Shown in pieces: positions 43,401 to 51,593 of a DNA stretch of 64,000 nucleotides. The DNA comes from Dermatophagoides farinae (lineage: Eukaryota; Arthropoda; Arachnida; Sarcoptiformes; Pyroglyphidae), in the NCBI RefSeq assembly GCF_024713945.1, contig NW_027461518.1, forward strand, positions 361,539 to 425,538. The letters are read 5' to 3'. Position 1 is the first letter of the stretch, and each line of letters begins with the position of its first letter. A program made the position numbers and the translations under genes. The notes under the pieces are model-generated. The model did no database searches. It was not told the origin of the DNA and was given only the letters and a program-made list of their open reading frames with translations.

Positions 43401-45646
43401 TGATAGAGTTTGCACAAACCCTAGCTTACTACGCTTCATACTTAAATATGAAAACATATTTGGTTGAAGAAAACACATACATTCTGAAATTTTTAGGATT
43501 GATACTAAAAGTGCTTCATAAGCAACAAAATTCTAGTATAGACGAAATTCAAGTGAGACCGCCATTCAATGTGATAAACGACTACTTTAGCGCGAAACAA
43601 AACGAAATTTTCGTTCAATATCCCGAAAAAGCAAAGATACCTTGCACAAAATCAATCTTAAAAAAAGAGACTGAGTTTCAGTACGATCTTTGGGAAGATA
43701 ATCCAGAGGCAATGCGTATTCAGGTCGTTAAAAATATTATTGTGAGTGATAAAGTTTATTCTGAAGTACCGCGACATTATAACTTTTCAAGTTGTACGAC
43801 TTCTAAATCCCATGATGACAACTTTACTATGAAAGAGCTTAAGGAAAAGGCTATTGATGAAGTGTTGAAGTCACATTCAGCGAAAGCCGTTTTTAAAGAC
43901 ACTGACAATGATATTAAAGACGTCAAAAAGCGAATTCTTATCAATACTTTTGCAAGTGTTCCAACCTTGGCGACTGGGTTCAAACCAGACAGTTTCAACA
44001 ATGATATTATGCACAATATTTTTGATATTAAAAACGGACCCGATAATGTTAATCAATACTATGGAAATTTGTTAGTTCAAAAACATGCATTAGACTGCGA
44101 AACAAGCGATTTAATCAAGGGTTACAGCCATATACATAAAAAATACATTACCGATCTGAATCCTAAGTTAAACAACAGTGTCGTAAAAGGTTCTTTTTGC
44201 GAAGTTCCGTATGAGATAATCATACGTTTCGCTCAATTTTTGGCATCGCAAAACGAGAATATAGGCGAAATAAACACAAACCTCATTAACAAAAAAAAGT
44301 TAAATTACTTCTCTAAACTGTCTACGCCGCACGGCTTGTCAAAAAGCAAACTGGTAACGCCAGATCCAACAACACAAACTAAGAAGTCATTCATTGATTC
44401 TCTTCCGATTTTTTTTATCACAACGTTGTTTGGAGTCATTCCATTCATCAGACGAATAAGACTTCTCCATAACATACTAGCCACTGAGGCAGATGGTAGC
44501 TATAATGAAGAAGGAATATCTACTTTAATTGACACGTTGGGGCTTGACCAAGAACTGACAGCCGAAAATATTGTCGAAATGTTTTTACTGTTAATAAAAG
44601 GCACACCTTTAGAACCTCTAGAAGTTCTTTTTGGTGACTTGCTCACAAAGACAAATCAAAACGACAAAATTTCATTTGACGCAGAGGCATGCGAAAAACT
44701 CTTAAAACTCATCATTGACAGTTTGAACGATTGTTGGTATTTCCGAAGCTCTAACAAGCTGCAGCCAATCAAAGCAAATGGTTCTATTTTGGATTCAAGT
44801 GGCATGAACTTGAATTGCCATTTGGTCGTTAAAAGCCACAAGTCCGAGGATTTCTTATATGACATTGAGAAAAACTGTACCCAGCCGTCTTCAATGCTCC
44901 AGAACACGTCTGAGCTCGAGAATGCACAAAACAGCATAGAAAAAACTAAACTCGCTTGGTGGTATATGCATCCAATTACCCAAATGCACAGTCAAAGTAG
45001 TTTCAACGAATATAAAAATTTCTTTGTTGATCCTGATTGTCCGGCCAAAATCAAAATGTATAACAGTTATTTGAAGATTTACAGCGAGTCTAAAAACGTA
45101 CAGTACGACGTGTATGTGAACCTGTGGCAGCACAGACTGATCACACTTCCGAAATCATTTGATTTATTGTTTCACTCAACGATGATGCAAGCCATACCCA
45201 AAGAAGTGTTCATACACTCGAGCATGCTAAAAACCCAGTTGCCAAAATCTATTTTGCACGTCCCCATTGGAAATTTGTACATTTGTTTGTTTTGCGGCGC
45301 AAGTATCTGCCACGACGTGTGCTGTCAAGTAAAGACAAATGGGGCCACTTTTTTCCGCCTAAACAATCCGTTAGCGCAACACGTCCATAAATGCAACTTT
45401 AGAATTGGAGTCTTCTTGAACCCGGCTAGCACCTTAATTTTTTTGGTATTGTTGCGACCACGAAACTGTTGTATGACAGTCTGGGGCAGTTTGTATCGAG
45501 ACGAATGCGGGGAGGAAGACAGAAACTTGACTCGCGGAAAGCCACTAACTCTCGCCAAATTAAGATACAGAAGACTGTTGACTGAATCTATTTCAATAAT
45601 CAGTTTCTGTTTGAAACAAAATTCTATTTGGACTCAATTGGATTGA
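37403..45646 (+). CDS. Giant UBR-box/RING E3 ubiquitin ligase (UBR1/UBR2-type N-recognin)
   Basis: Predicted N-degron ligase. I place the start at the first ATG (37403, MKTVLGRHGKK), giving 2747 residues; the frame is open to 37319 without an ATG. The UBR box (about 240-310) reads CYTCAKVNNSCMCSRCFFAS, then HHGHDY and GGCCDCGNIEIW, with the zinc and N-degron pocket residues in place. A RING-H2 domain is split: CIVCKK near 1410, WFSCGHKMHRKCFYEH near 1525, and CHCPYCNRRF near 1695, with a long polar insert between the last two. The C-terminal UBR-specific autoinhibitory domain has YICLFCGASICHDVCC, HVHKC and YRDECGEED followed by RGKPLTL. The length exceeds animal UBR1/2 (about 1750) because of solenoid and linker expansions. 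One unbroken frame of 8.2 kb without introns. Confidence 0.9.
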   Translation: MKTVLGRHGKKYQLFKDFLKLHTSFEFDLEQLTIEDILILSSELLYRSAVSTSKSLLEVSNDVDISEKVDITSNEKQFNCSVDETLSEIHKYPSLKPTRKTDREHNVNNCSYSIENKRAKQAESLLLSFESACNIAIYVSNLLENNIHSLDSQQVVSKDNAGCSNVVNRIYIIFDLISAVCKIESLLITLKLFYCSVSETSVKKWSCCDVLVPITKNKIINIEEAENCISSIPFQSSHCNTFWSGEHTAYRCYTCAKVNNSCMCSRCFFASNHHGHDYVMYHNQAGGCCDCGNIEIWNPDGFCEKHVPLNSIFDKINAFVTGAKVVEAEGCKPSKTKIAVEFIRKFFNEVDTGENKIVEVIHPLLSLRVLIITLFVVKKLNLTLMDLFMLIMNKPTETMYAAPSELLMSYTLLLKFLSDLAQLHQCIRKLIVNCLVLSYDQEFICSQQLVTCRALYDQKNIDLLFSALKMKPSVQPLAITLGWDINHSTRGIETEFVELVSDIIRNDESTKSKMNTSTSDNRDTSLESINHDYNSQGSLVITFLLLSAISINKHSKSSNNSFRFLMNGISTIYDKFASFCLSFMYDDKFKLYFAQEFIVYYKIFLLYEPNFVHRITVHFFCIESVILHLLEHHNLVKLLFKVTKHIFSNCLPNIGDSSQISFNSLYSRKRLLHVLSDIRAAIVDNKAILRSLIVSDNHSQNRVDKYIKEYWYDGWLVLCDQAQHTTSYKRLKETYIEFDDEIKWSNAYILTTELLTCISSVLQFFSTDQECFKLVKNQLGKVILTVILRKFDKIRENEVFEKQKQVPYLVENPLENCEITFQIPLVRCFWKFIQLCFQTGHNMSQVFEDMLQLNFDTIKNLLEFNLRALALQDQVSASNLWIRNGIALSHEVCLYQKYNWASYYKEIDILAVFSILEYCLEKNDDEKLLWVFKRILNVYSLDDLNDFVSDKKSTPYKFRLFSVANRLFKFFGSLLNPINSPLLSFGINSMSDVLYKYITFKQIENYILQKYFIILLSLKQTYIACVSDVINLSSSSTYVSCCEKILNKWIWNDNLIRKNIQNHSGGLLNDAESLKKSLLSKVGVRYFDPFFLYTDDEEYDVCAELLHQWILEESQDDKTSNCRIWFESLSEYYELDKIFSYCSLINDSTNDEPECKETEKILFAKYTKNICTLGTKPEIWATVFSLLFGMIASHFKGKIECLDESSILKKENLFDTDTYNLFPEKTIYSVVFILIYFYICESKLEHKFDKQSNNEFSLDLNNVQLDHIYQFCKQFSMIKTLLSTKITLIQDEKKLETSILKILFVITEQHLKYGNEKIKAYIRILECFFPDQSADIFNEASLTNIVKEQLETVHNKMKKKQSDIMKAFVAKQELFDLSEIVGLQDLSFEQQLKQDLQNLENTCTKDQELCIVCKKLANPVDGPLGSLSRYQFSQWHGRNSYNNLVRPYRSALFLREITKYFNGSNDSFKTVFNWFNEYITNENKRLDLIYQCCEAVRNKNSDMSWLNYMLNSQHHNQTHHMSYVWFSCGHKMHRKCFYEHTNLIHYTEKVPTALDSELNLNQDPQENGEVSFNTSNFMNQLRTLITMMNPNDINDNQLGFCANSNSISEVRGFMEDFEVLDSSNRAEQTNSSSKASLIDGENNKTPLILKNSSSNKCSLTQEYCEAQNIDEEMYKARFSEHISNPWLMNSEKEDCHCPYCNRRFNCLLVPAEEDTTKEFKKRFFESPINKLKIMSDYPNDEKFFNSMYKFLHQKCLLIEKMIKLPLIMESVTYRKTLAKILLCNSLCFQLLPKLVFSPIYSEISNIGSIISAHFSINMPSIPIQCCYNSEKYFSNSSLHLIFTNPFLVMSDSIAHTIILEELDMRRLFKDEISDVRKNLFKTFFSYLQNCAKELKSLDLVKYFSKQNHFSLMEEDTLTAFDLVKYNIFSCILYSRTCYSPYSKNDKIKYSNDFDLCNISIQKSFDESQRRFCWYVRTIMILAFSDNSEFEIFQTTLTFFLIEFAQTLAYYASYLNMKTYLVEENTYILKFLGLILKVLHKQQNSSIDEIQVRPPFNVINDYFSAKQNEIFVQYPEKAKIPCTKSILKKETEFQYDLWEDNPEAMRIQVVKNIIVSDKVYSEVPRHYNFSSCTTSKSHDDNFTMKELKEKAIDEVLKSHSAKAVFKDTDNDIKDVKKRILINTFASVPTLATGFKPDSFNNDIMHNIFDIKNGPDNVNQYYGNLLVQKHALDCETSDLIKGYSHIHKKYITDLNPKLNNSVVKGSFCEVPYEIIIRFAQFLASQNENIGEINTNLINKKKLNYFSKLSTPHGLSKSKLVTPDPTTQTKKSFIDSLPIFFITTLFGVIPFIRRIRLLHNILATEADGSYNEEGISTLIDTLGLDQELTAENIVEMFLLLIKGTPLEPLEVLFGDLLTKTNQNDKISFDAEACEKLLKLIIDSLNDCWYFRSSNKLQPIKANGSILDSSGMNLNCHLVVKSHKSEDFLYDIEKNCTQPSSMLQNTSELENAQNSIEKTKLAWWYMHPITQMHSQSSFNEYKNFFVDPDCPAKIKMYNSYLKIYSESKNVQYDVYVNLWQHRLITLPKSFDLLFHSTMMQAIPKEVFIHSSMLKTQLPKSILHVPIGNLYICLFCGASICHDVCCQVKTNGATFFRLNNPLAQHVHKCNFRIGVFLNPASTLIFLVLLRPRNCCMTVWGSLYRDECGEEDRNLTRGKPLTLAKLRYRRLLTESISIISFCLKQNSIWTQLD

Positions 45647-45749
45647 TTTAAGTTTTTATGTATTTAATAGTTTGCGTTTTTATATAAATGCCAACGTGAA
45701 ACGGCCGTGTTATTTAATATCGATGTATAATTCGTGGTAGAGCAGTTAA

Positions 45750-47190
45750 TTACGCTGAGTTTTCGACCTTTGCGTAAGTAGGAGCTTTTTCAGCTAGTTT
45801 GAAACAGACGTCCAGCGAGTTTATGACACTGAAAATCTGCGAAGACCACGAAGCCACGGGGGATACTTGGTTTTCTTGTTCATAAGTTGCAATAAAGTCG
45901 AGTCTATTAATTTTTCCGTTGATGAAATGCTGTTTTATCATGAAAGAAAGCTGGGACTCAACGACATCTACATCAACGCCCGAAAACTGGGCCAGCCTGT
46001 TTAAGCTCACTTTCGAGTAGAAATTGTAACTCACCATGATGTTATGCTGAACCATAGCTTTCAGCAGCAGATCTTGTTTTTTTTCGAACGAATCAATAAC
46101 AAAGTCATGCTGGAAAAAAGTGCTTTTATGCAGTTCGTCGATTTCCGTCGAGGCCCAGCAAATTAGTTGGTTGGAGCAAAGCTTGCTCGACAAACTCAAT
46201 ATGGCAGGTTGGTTGGTGAAGTAACGGTAATAATCGTTCATAAGGGATTTCAAACGCATTAGCTTGTCCTTTTGGAACGGCGTTATCAGAAGGGTTATCA
46301 ACGCGTATTGTACGTAAAAAAGTTTCAACGTTTCTTCGCTGCAGCCTTTCATGCTATCTGGAAATACCGAATTTTCCAGTCTCTTTATGTCGACATTACT
46401 GAAGTCGGTTTCAGCACAAATCAGCAAGTCTTTGAAAATTTCGAAGTAGTCTTCTACGTAACAATGGTACTTGAACTGATAGTAATAGTATATGAGTTTT
46501 TGTGTGCTCAAACTCGGAGTCTTGAAACTTTCGAGGGAAATTTTCTTGGAAGCCACGTGTAGATGCAGAAATTCCTTGTTATAGGCTAAGAGACGTATTA
46601 CTTCTAGTAAATAATCTATCTGTTCTTCTTTTGAAACAAGCACATTCGACTCGATTTTCACGCTTTGCAGCAGTTTAACCGCTTCTACAATGTTTCCTTC
46701 GGTTTCGAGCATTTTCGACTTTATCAACGTCACGCGAGACTTTTGAATTTCCAAGTAAATTTTGTTGGAACTTACGCGCAACAAAAAATCGATCAACAAG
46801 TTTTTGTTTTCGCCGTCAAGTTTAAGCATTAACTCGTAAGCAGCGTTCACTACATCAATATGCACTTTTTTCAACTGGTTACGACGGAAGAATATTTTGA
46901 ACGCCCACTTGATGTAACGGTCTAAATCGCCTGTATTTTGATATCTATTCATCAGCCACAGCGCAATGGCTGACACGGTTGCGCTGTCAAACGTCTAAAA
47001 ATTGATCGATCGTCGAACTTACAAGGCGCGCTGATTTCTCTAAAGCGAGCAACGCTTCCTCCACACTTTCGCGTTGACCCATGTCAAACTCATGAGAAAC
47101 TGATTTAAGCAGTTCGTTTAACTGGTCTGTGTAATCGTGTGTAGGACGGGCGTCTTTTTCTGGAGCTGAATATATATCGGGTATCATCAT
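45750..47190 (-). CDS. RPN5: 26S proteasome lid subunit RPN5 (PSMD12)
   Basis: A PCI-domain scaffold of the proteasome lid. Exon 1 (47190-47023) starts MMIPDIYSAPEKD. A 28-nt intron (47022-46995, GTAAGTTCGA...TTTTTAG) joins in frame as SARL|TFDSATVSAIALWL, giving about 470 residues in total. The N-terminal two thirds are helical repeats (SRVTLIKSKMLETEGNIVEA is the TPR-like stretch). The C-terminal PCI domain contains VQHNIMVSYNFYSKVSLNRL, then AQFSGVDVDVVESQLS and GKINRLDFIATY, a close match to PSMD12/Rpn5 rather than to Rpn6 or CSN4. It is convergent with the UBR ligase gene (103 nt) and divergent to the next gene (222 nt). It is the second proteasome subunit in the window, but not near RPT6. 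Confidence 0.92.
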
Positions 47191-47412
47191 AATCGCTATT
47201 TCGGTTTATAGCTCTATTAAATCTCTATTTTTTCATCTTTTTAAAATTAATTATATTTTCTTTTTGCCTAACCGCTATTTTATTAATAATACTTTGCTAA
47301 TTTGCACTCCGGAGCAAATAATTTGCTTATCAATAATTTGTAGGAAATAAATCCGAAAATCTAAGTATTTCGACATTATACTAGCTCCTTATGCCCAGAA
47401 AAAATTTATTCA

Positions 47413-50400
47413 ATGCAAAGGAATTTACAAACTACATTTAACGATTACTTGATAAACAACACCAAGTTTTGTGATGACAGCAAAATCAACAGTTTAACGT
47501 TCGAGAATGTAAAGCGTGGCTCAGATCTGCAGATCAACGAATTAGAAGCACTTTTTTCGCTGATTAAGAAATTTGATAAGTACACTAAAATGTACAATGA
47601 TCAAAGTTTCACGACTGATCAAGCTGCTTCCTCCTTTGAAACCTTGAATAATTTTTTTCACGCAGTCTCGTATGTGCAACTTCTTTGGCAACGAGAGTTT
47701 TCCCCAATAGTTGTCAAACTCAAGGAGCTGGTCAAGAAAGACTGTCCATTTTCTATTGCTCAAAAATCCAATGAAGTTTTCAAAAGCTTCTATCTGTTGA
47801 AGATACAGGTAATTCAAATGATAACGGATTTTTTCATAGAGCTAGAGTATTACTCCTCCACAGTCAACAAACGAGAAGAAATTTCCAGTATGATTGCAGA
47901 TGTTTTTCAACTTTCCGATTCGCTAGATTTAGTTACGAATACTCTTGAAATATCTCTTAAACTCGATGACGCAGAAGACCTCGTGGTTTTGTGCTTAAAG
48001 TGCTTGATTTACTTTTTCATGCTTTTACAAAGTTTTCCTGAGGTTAGCGACAAGATATCAAGCAAGAAATTAAACGAGATTCTATGTTCTACTAAACTAG
48101 CCAGCATTTTGCAGACCATCACGAAAATTGATCAAAAGACAAACGACAGGATTTTTGATAGTTTGCCACTGATATTCAGCCTTCAACTAATTATTAAAAT
48201 CTGTGAGTACGACCTTTCATTCTGCAAAATTTTAACTAACAATGATTTTTTGGCAAACATCAGCAATATTTTATTGCTAGCTGGTTCTACGGAAAAAATG
48301 GTGGAAGTCAACAAATTGGTTTCTATTTTCCAGTTCATCAAACGCGAAGAAACGTGCAAAGAACTGTTTTCGATTTTTTTGTTCACTAACTTTCAAAAGT
48401 ATTACCTGTTTCTCGATTTACTATTGTCTGTCCTGAGCGAATCGAATGATGAATCCAACGTTACAGACGCCAACGTGGTTAATGAACAAATAGATGTGAC
48501 TAAAAAATGTCTAAACTGTAATTTAGGATCCATTTTAGAATTTTATTACACAATATTATTAACACTACAGTGCGAACTGCTTACTAGCGCCTCTTCTAAA
48601 GAGTATTTGTTAAAGAGCAGACTTCCAAAATATTTTGATAGAATCTTAAACTATATTCTCCAGATTTTAATTTACAGCACAGAGCAATCTAATTGCTGCT
48701 TTCAAAACCTCAGTAATCAATGCAACTACGCGATACTTTTTTTTTCTGTGCTTTTATCAAACATCAAACTGCTATCTCCGAATCTGCTCGTTGAAAAAAA
48801 TACAGTTTGGCTGCTTTTTCACTTGATGCGCTACAAAAAATACTATTTTGCGTTTGCCACGATACTTTTCAACAGTCCTGTACTCGCGGACCAGCTTGCC
48901 AACAGCTATTTGCTGCTCGATCCAGAGTATTTAAAAATTGACGCACCGTACAAACAAGAGTCGCTGGAACTTTTTTGCAGGAAACTCTTGCAGATTGAAC
49001 TTTTATCTTATGGCTGCTCAGACTTGATTTATTTACAAATTTTAAAGCTCGCATTCCCCGTTATATTAGAAGTTTTATTTAACATCGAGACAATTACTAA
49101 TGCTACTGGTAATTCTATAAACTGCGAGTTGCCTAACTTTAACAGCCTTCGACAAATACAACAAAAAATCTTCTTGTCTTTGTTTGTAATAGCTAAAATA
49201 CTACAAAAACCAAATAACGATACGAGCAATTTATGGTCTATGTACAAATTACATTTGCATGAAAGAAGTATATCCACGTTTCAGATAGATTATCTAGAAA
49301 ATTTGTCACTCGAAATCATGATTTCTTGTTTTACATTTGCTAATTACTTGTACCTCGAGAGTTTCGACACAATCAAATTTCCGTTTTTGTTGAAACACGA
49401 ACTGCTTGTGCTAGGCTTAGAAATTAAAATGTTTCTCTATAAGCCTGAGTCACGAAAATTCTTAAAGAAATTCTCGCAATATGAATCAAATCTACGCAAA
49501 CTCAAGTTTTCAGAACAAACTAATATTGAACTAAAAAAAAATATTTCGAGTTTTTTGTGTAAAGCAGACGACCCCATTACTTATCCTAAAGACGTCGAAT
49601 TTTACCAGCTCGAATATTTAACCAGAGAAGAAATAATCAGCTTATGCCAACAAAAATACATTGAGTCTGCTGATCAAATAAAAATAAACAAAATGTTTGA
49701 GCTTTTCGTTCCAGACAGCGGGGAATACAAATACATGCAACAGAAGTCTCAAGGTTCTCAACTTTCTGACTTCAACAATTTCGTAACTAACATGAGTTTG
49801 TACAAGAAACTTTGCCATTCAATTGGCAAACTAATTTACAATTACGACTCGAAAATTACGGAGCTCGACAACGAAATTAGACTTTTAAGAGAATACAAAG
49901 AAAAATATTTTGCACAGGAAAATCTCCTTAACGCGCTCAGAAACAGATATAAAAACCAGGAAAATAAACTAAAAGATCGCTTGTCGGCAGTGTCGAACGA
50001 GCTAATTAATATTGGCAACTCAAACGGTGCTGAAAACCTTAGTAGTCCACGCTTCGGTAGCGAAGCCAAAAGCCCAAAACCCACGCCTGAACCATCGCGT
50101 AAATTATTCGAAAATAATTTTTCAATTTTCAACACACTTAATGTGAAAACATTATGGAAAGAAAATATTTTTAGAAAAACTAACCAAACTGGTGTTTCAA
50201 ACAGCACAGATTTAGACAGCCTCGCCAAACCGGTTTCTGACTGTTTCAACGCGGCTCTACAAAAAACAAATATCCTATCTCCGTTAGTCGATTCAGACCA
50301 ATTGCCTACTAGTTGTCCAGGAAAATTGTTTAATCATCTCGATCAAAAGTCTGTGTCTTTAAACTCTGACTATTTACAAGACTATACTGTATTGACACAC

Positions 50401-51564
50401 TTAGATAACCCAGCCAGCAGTAGCGGCTCACAAAATTCAGACGATCACTCAGAATATACTCATAAAAACATAGGCGCAGATATGTCTGACAATATGAAAG
50501 TCAATTTGTCTTCTAATGTTAATTTACGTGCTTATAGCAACGACTTGGACCACAAAACTGGCACCAACAATGATGACTTAAGTACTCACTTAATCACTAC
50601 GAATTACAAACTGTCAATGGAGCCCAACTATTTATACGAAAACGAGTACGACGAATTTTCTTGTGACGATAACAGCACTGTGCAAATAGACCAAAATGCG
50701 TTGTCGTTAAAAGAAGAAGGGCTTATAATCAGCTCAGTCGAGTCGATTTACACGGAATATCTGACGAAAAAAGGCAAAAAGTCTGAAACAAGAGAAAATG
50801 CAAATTTCGAAAACCCGCAGTCTGCAGAGAAATACAGTTTGAAATACACTTTCGTGCCTGACCGGTTTGACGACTTTGAAGGAGGAAATTCTATTACTTT
50901 CGCAGATAGTAAAGAAGATTTTTTCTTCGAATTCGAAGATAAAGCGTGTCCCTACAAGGCAACAATCGGTTCTGCAGAACGTCTTGACTGCAACGAACTC
51001 GTAAACTTAGTCAACACAGGTCAGCCACATCCTGATATTTCTGTTTTATTCCCTGAAGAAATGAGTTCTGCACGGCTTAAAGAACAATTGAAAAAACACG
51101 AAGCGGGTGTAAAACAGAAAAATCTAAAGAACGTGTCCATAGAACGACGCACTTCAGCGGAAAACAAATATTTTCCAATAAAAAACGACATCAACGCGAA
51201 ATATTCCAATTCAATTCACTGTACGGAATCTAAGCCTCAAAAAGACAACGGATGCAGCCTAGAAAATCATTCTAGTTGCGGTGGTTTGAGTCAAGAAAAA
51301 GTTTGCCGAGATTCAAACGGCGAGCAAATCGACTTTGCGCAGTCTAACGATCCTGCGAACTTCAGTAACGACTCATTCTTTAAAAACTCTTTCCAAGACT
51401 CTTATGGGATTTCCAAAAACAAACGGAACACCGAACAGAGCTTAGATGTGTTTTTAAACAACGAGGCTGTCAACAAAACACAAAAAGATAATATACAAAA
51501 ATCAGATGCTGAACGAATTCGCAAAAAATATTATAATAAAAAGGCATCCCCCTTTAAGTTTTAA
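47413..51564 (+). CDS. 1383-residue protein: helical solenoid, coiled coil, disordered tail; unknown
   Basis: No family recognised. It starts at ATG 47413. Residues 1 to about 760 are leucine-rich helices in the style of an ARM/HEAT-type solenoid (for example LVVLCLKCLIYFFMLLQSF and YYTILLTLQCELLTS). Residues about 805-880 form a coiled coil (LDNEIRLLREYKEKYF, then ALRNRYKNQENKLKDR). The remainder is acidic, Ser/Asn-rich and probably disordered, with a short proline patch (SPKPTPEPS, near 895) and a basic end (RKKYYNKKASPFK). There is no signal peptide or membrane span. The layout recalls tethers and scaffolds such as p115/Uso1 or nucleoporins, but nothing in the primary sequence proves it. 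The stop lies 29 nt from the convergent SNF2 gene. A coding frame this long without interruption is certain; the function is open. Confidence 0.75.
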   Translation: MQRNLQTTFNDYLINNTKFCDDSKINSLTFENVKRGSDLQINELEALFSLIKKFDKYTKMYNDQSFTTDQAASSFETLNNFFHAVSYVQLLWQREFSPIVVKLKELVKKDCPFSIAQKSNEVFKSFYLLKIQVIQMITDFFIELEYYSSTVNKREEISSMIADVFQLSDSLDLVTNTLEISLKLDDAEDLVVLCLKCLIYFFMLLQSFPEVSDKISSKKLNEILCSTKLASILQTITKIDQKTNDRIFDSLPLIFSLQLIIKICEYDLSFCKILTNNDFLANISNILLLAGSTEKMVEVNKLVSIFQFIKREETCKELFSIFLFTNFQKYYLFLDLLLSVLSESNDESNVTDANVVNEQIDVTKKCLNCNLGSILEFYYTILLTLQCELLTSASSKEYLLKSRLPKYFDRILNYILQILIYSTEQSNCCFQNLSNQCNYAILFFSVLLSNIKLLSPNLLVEKNTVWLLFHLMRYKKYYFAFATILFNSPVLADQLANSYLLLDPEYLKIDAPYKQESLELFCRKLLQIELLSYGCSDLIYLQILKLAFPVILEVLFNIETITNATGNSINCELPNFNSLRQIQQKIFLSLFVIAKILQKPNNDTSNLWSMYKLHLHERSISTFQIDYLENLSLEIMISCFTFANYLYLESFDTIKFPFLLKHELLVLGLEIKMFLYKPESRKFLKKFSQYESNLRKLKFSEQTNIELKKNISSFLCKADDPITYPKDVEFYQLEYLTREEIISLCQQKYIESADQIKINKMFELFVPDSGEYKYMQQKSQGSQLSDFNNFVTNMSLYKKLCHSIGKLIYNYDSKITELDNEIRLLREYKEKYFAQENLLNALRNRYKNQENKLKDRLSAVSNELINIGNSNGAENLSSPRFGSEAKSPKPTPEPSRKLFENNFSIFNTLNVKTLWKENIFRKTNQTGVSNSTDLDSLAKPVSDCFNAALQKTNILSPLVDSDQLPTSCPGKLFNHLDQKSVSLNSDYLQDYTVLTHLDNPASSSGSQNSDDHSEYTHKNIGADMSDNMKVNLSSNVNLRAYSNDLDHKTGTNNDDLSTHLITTNYKLSMEPNYLYENEYDEFSCDDNSTVQIDQNALSLKEEGLIISSVESIYTEYLTKKGKKSETRENANFENPQSAEKYSLKYTFVPDRFDDFEGGNSITFADSKEDFFFEFEDKACPYKATIGSAERLDCNELVNLVNTGQPHPDISVLFPEEMSSARLKEQLKKHEAGVKQKNLKNVSIERRTSAENKYFPIKNDINAKYSNSIHCTESKPQKDNGCSLENHSSCGGLSQEKVCRDSNGEQIDFAQSNDPANFSNDSFFKNSFQDSYGISKNKRNTEQSLDVFLNNEAVNKTQKDNIQKSDAERIRKKYYNKKASPFKF

Positions 51565-51593
51565 TAAAGTTATGTATCGATTACAGAAAAGCG

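Noticed and set aside
45715-45750. tRNA-like string GTGGTAGAGCAGTTAA
   Set aside because: Only a D-arm-like fragment; no cloverleaf or T-arm follows.
49842-50249. 135-codon minus-strand ORF inside the 1383-residue gene
   Set aside because: Antisense shadow of the coiled-coil region.
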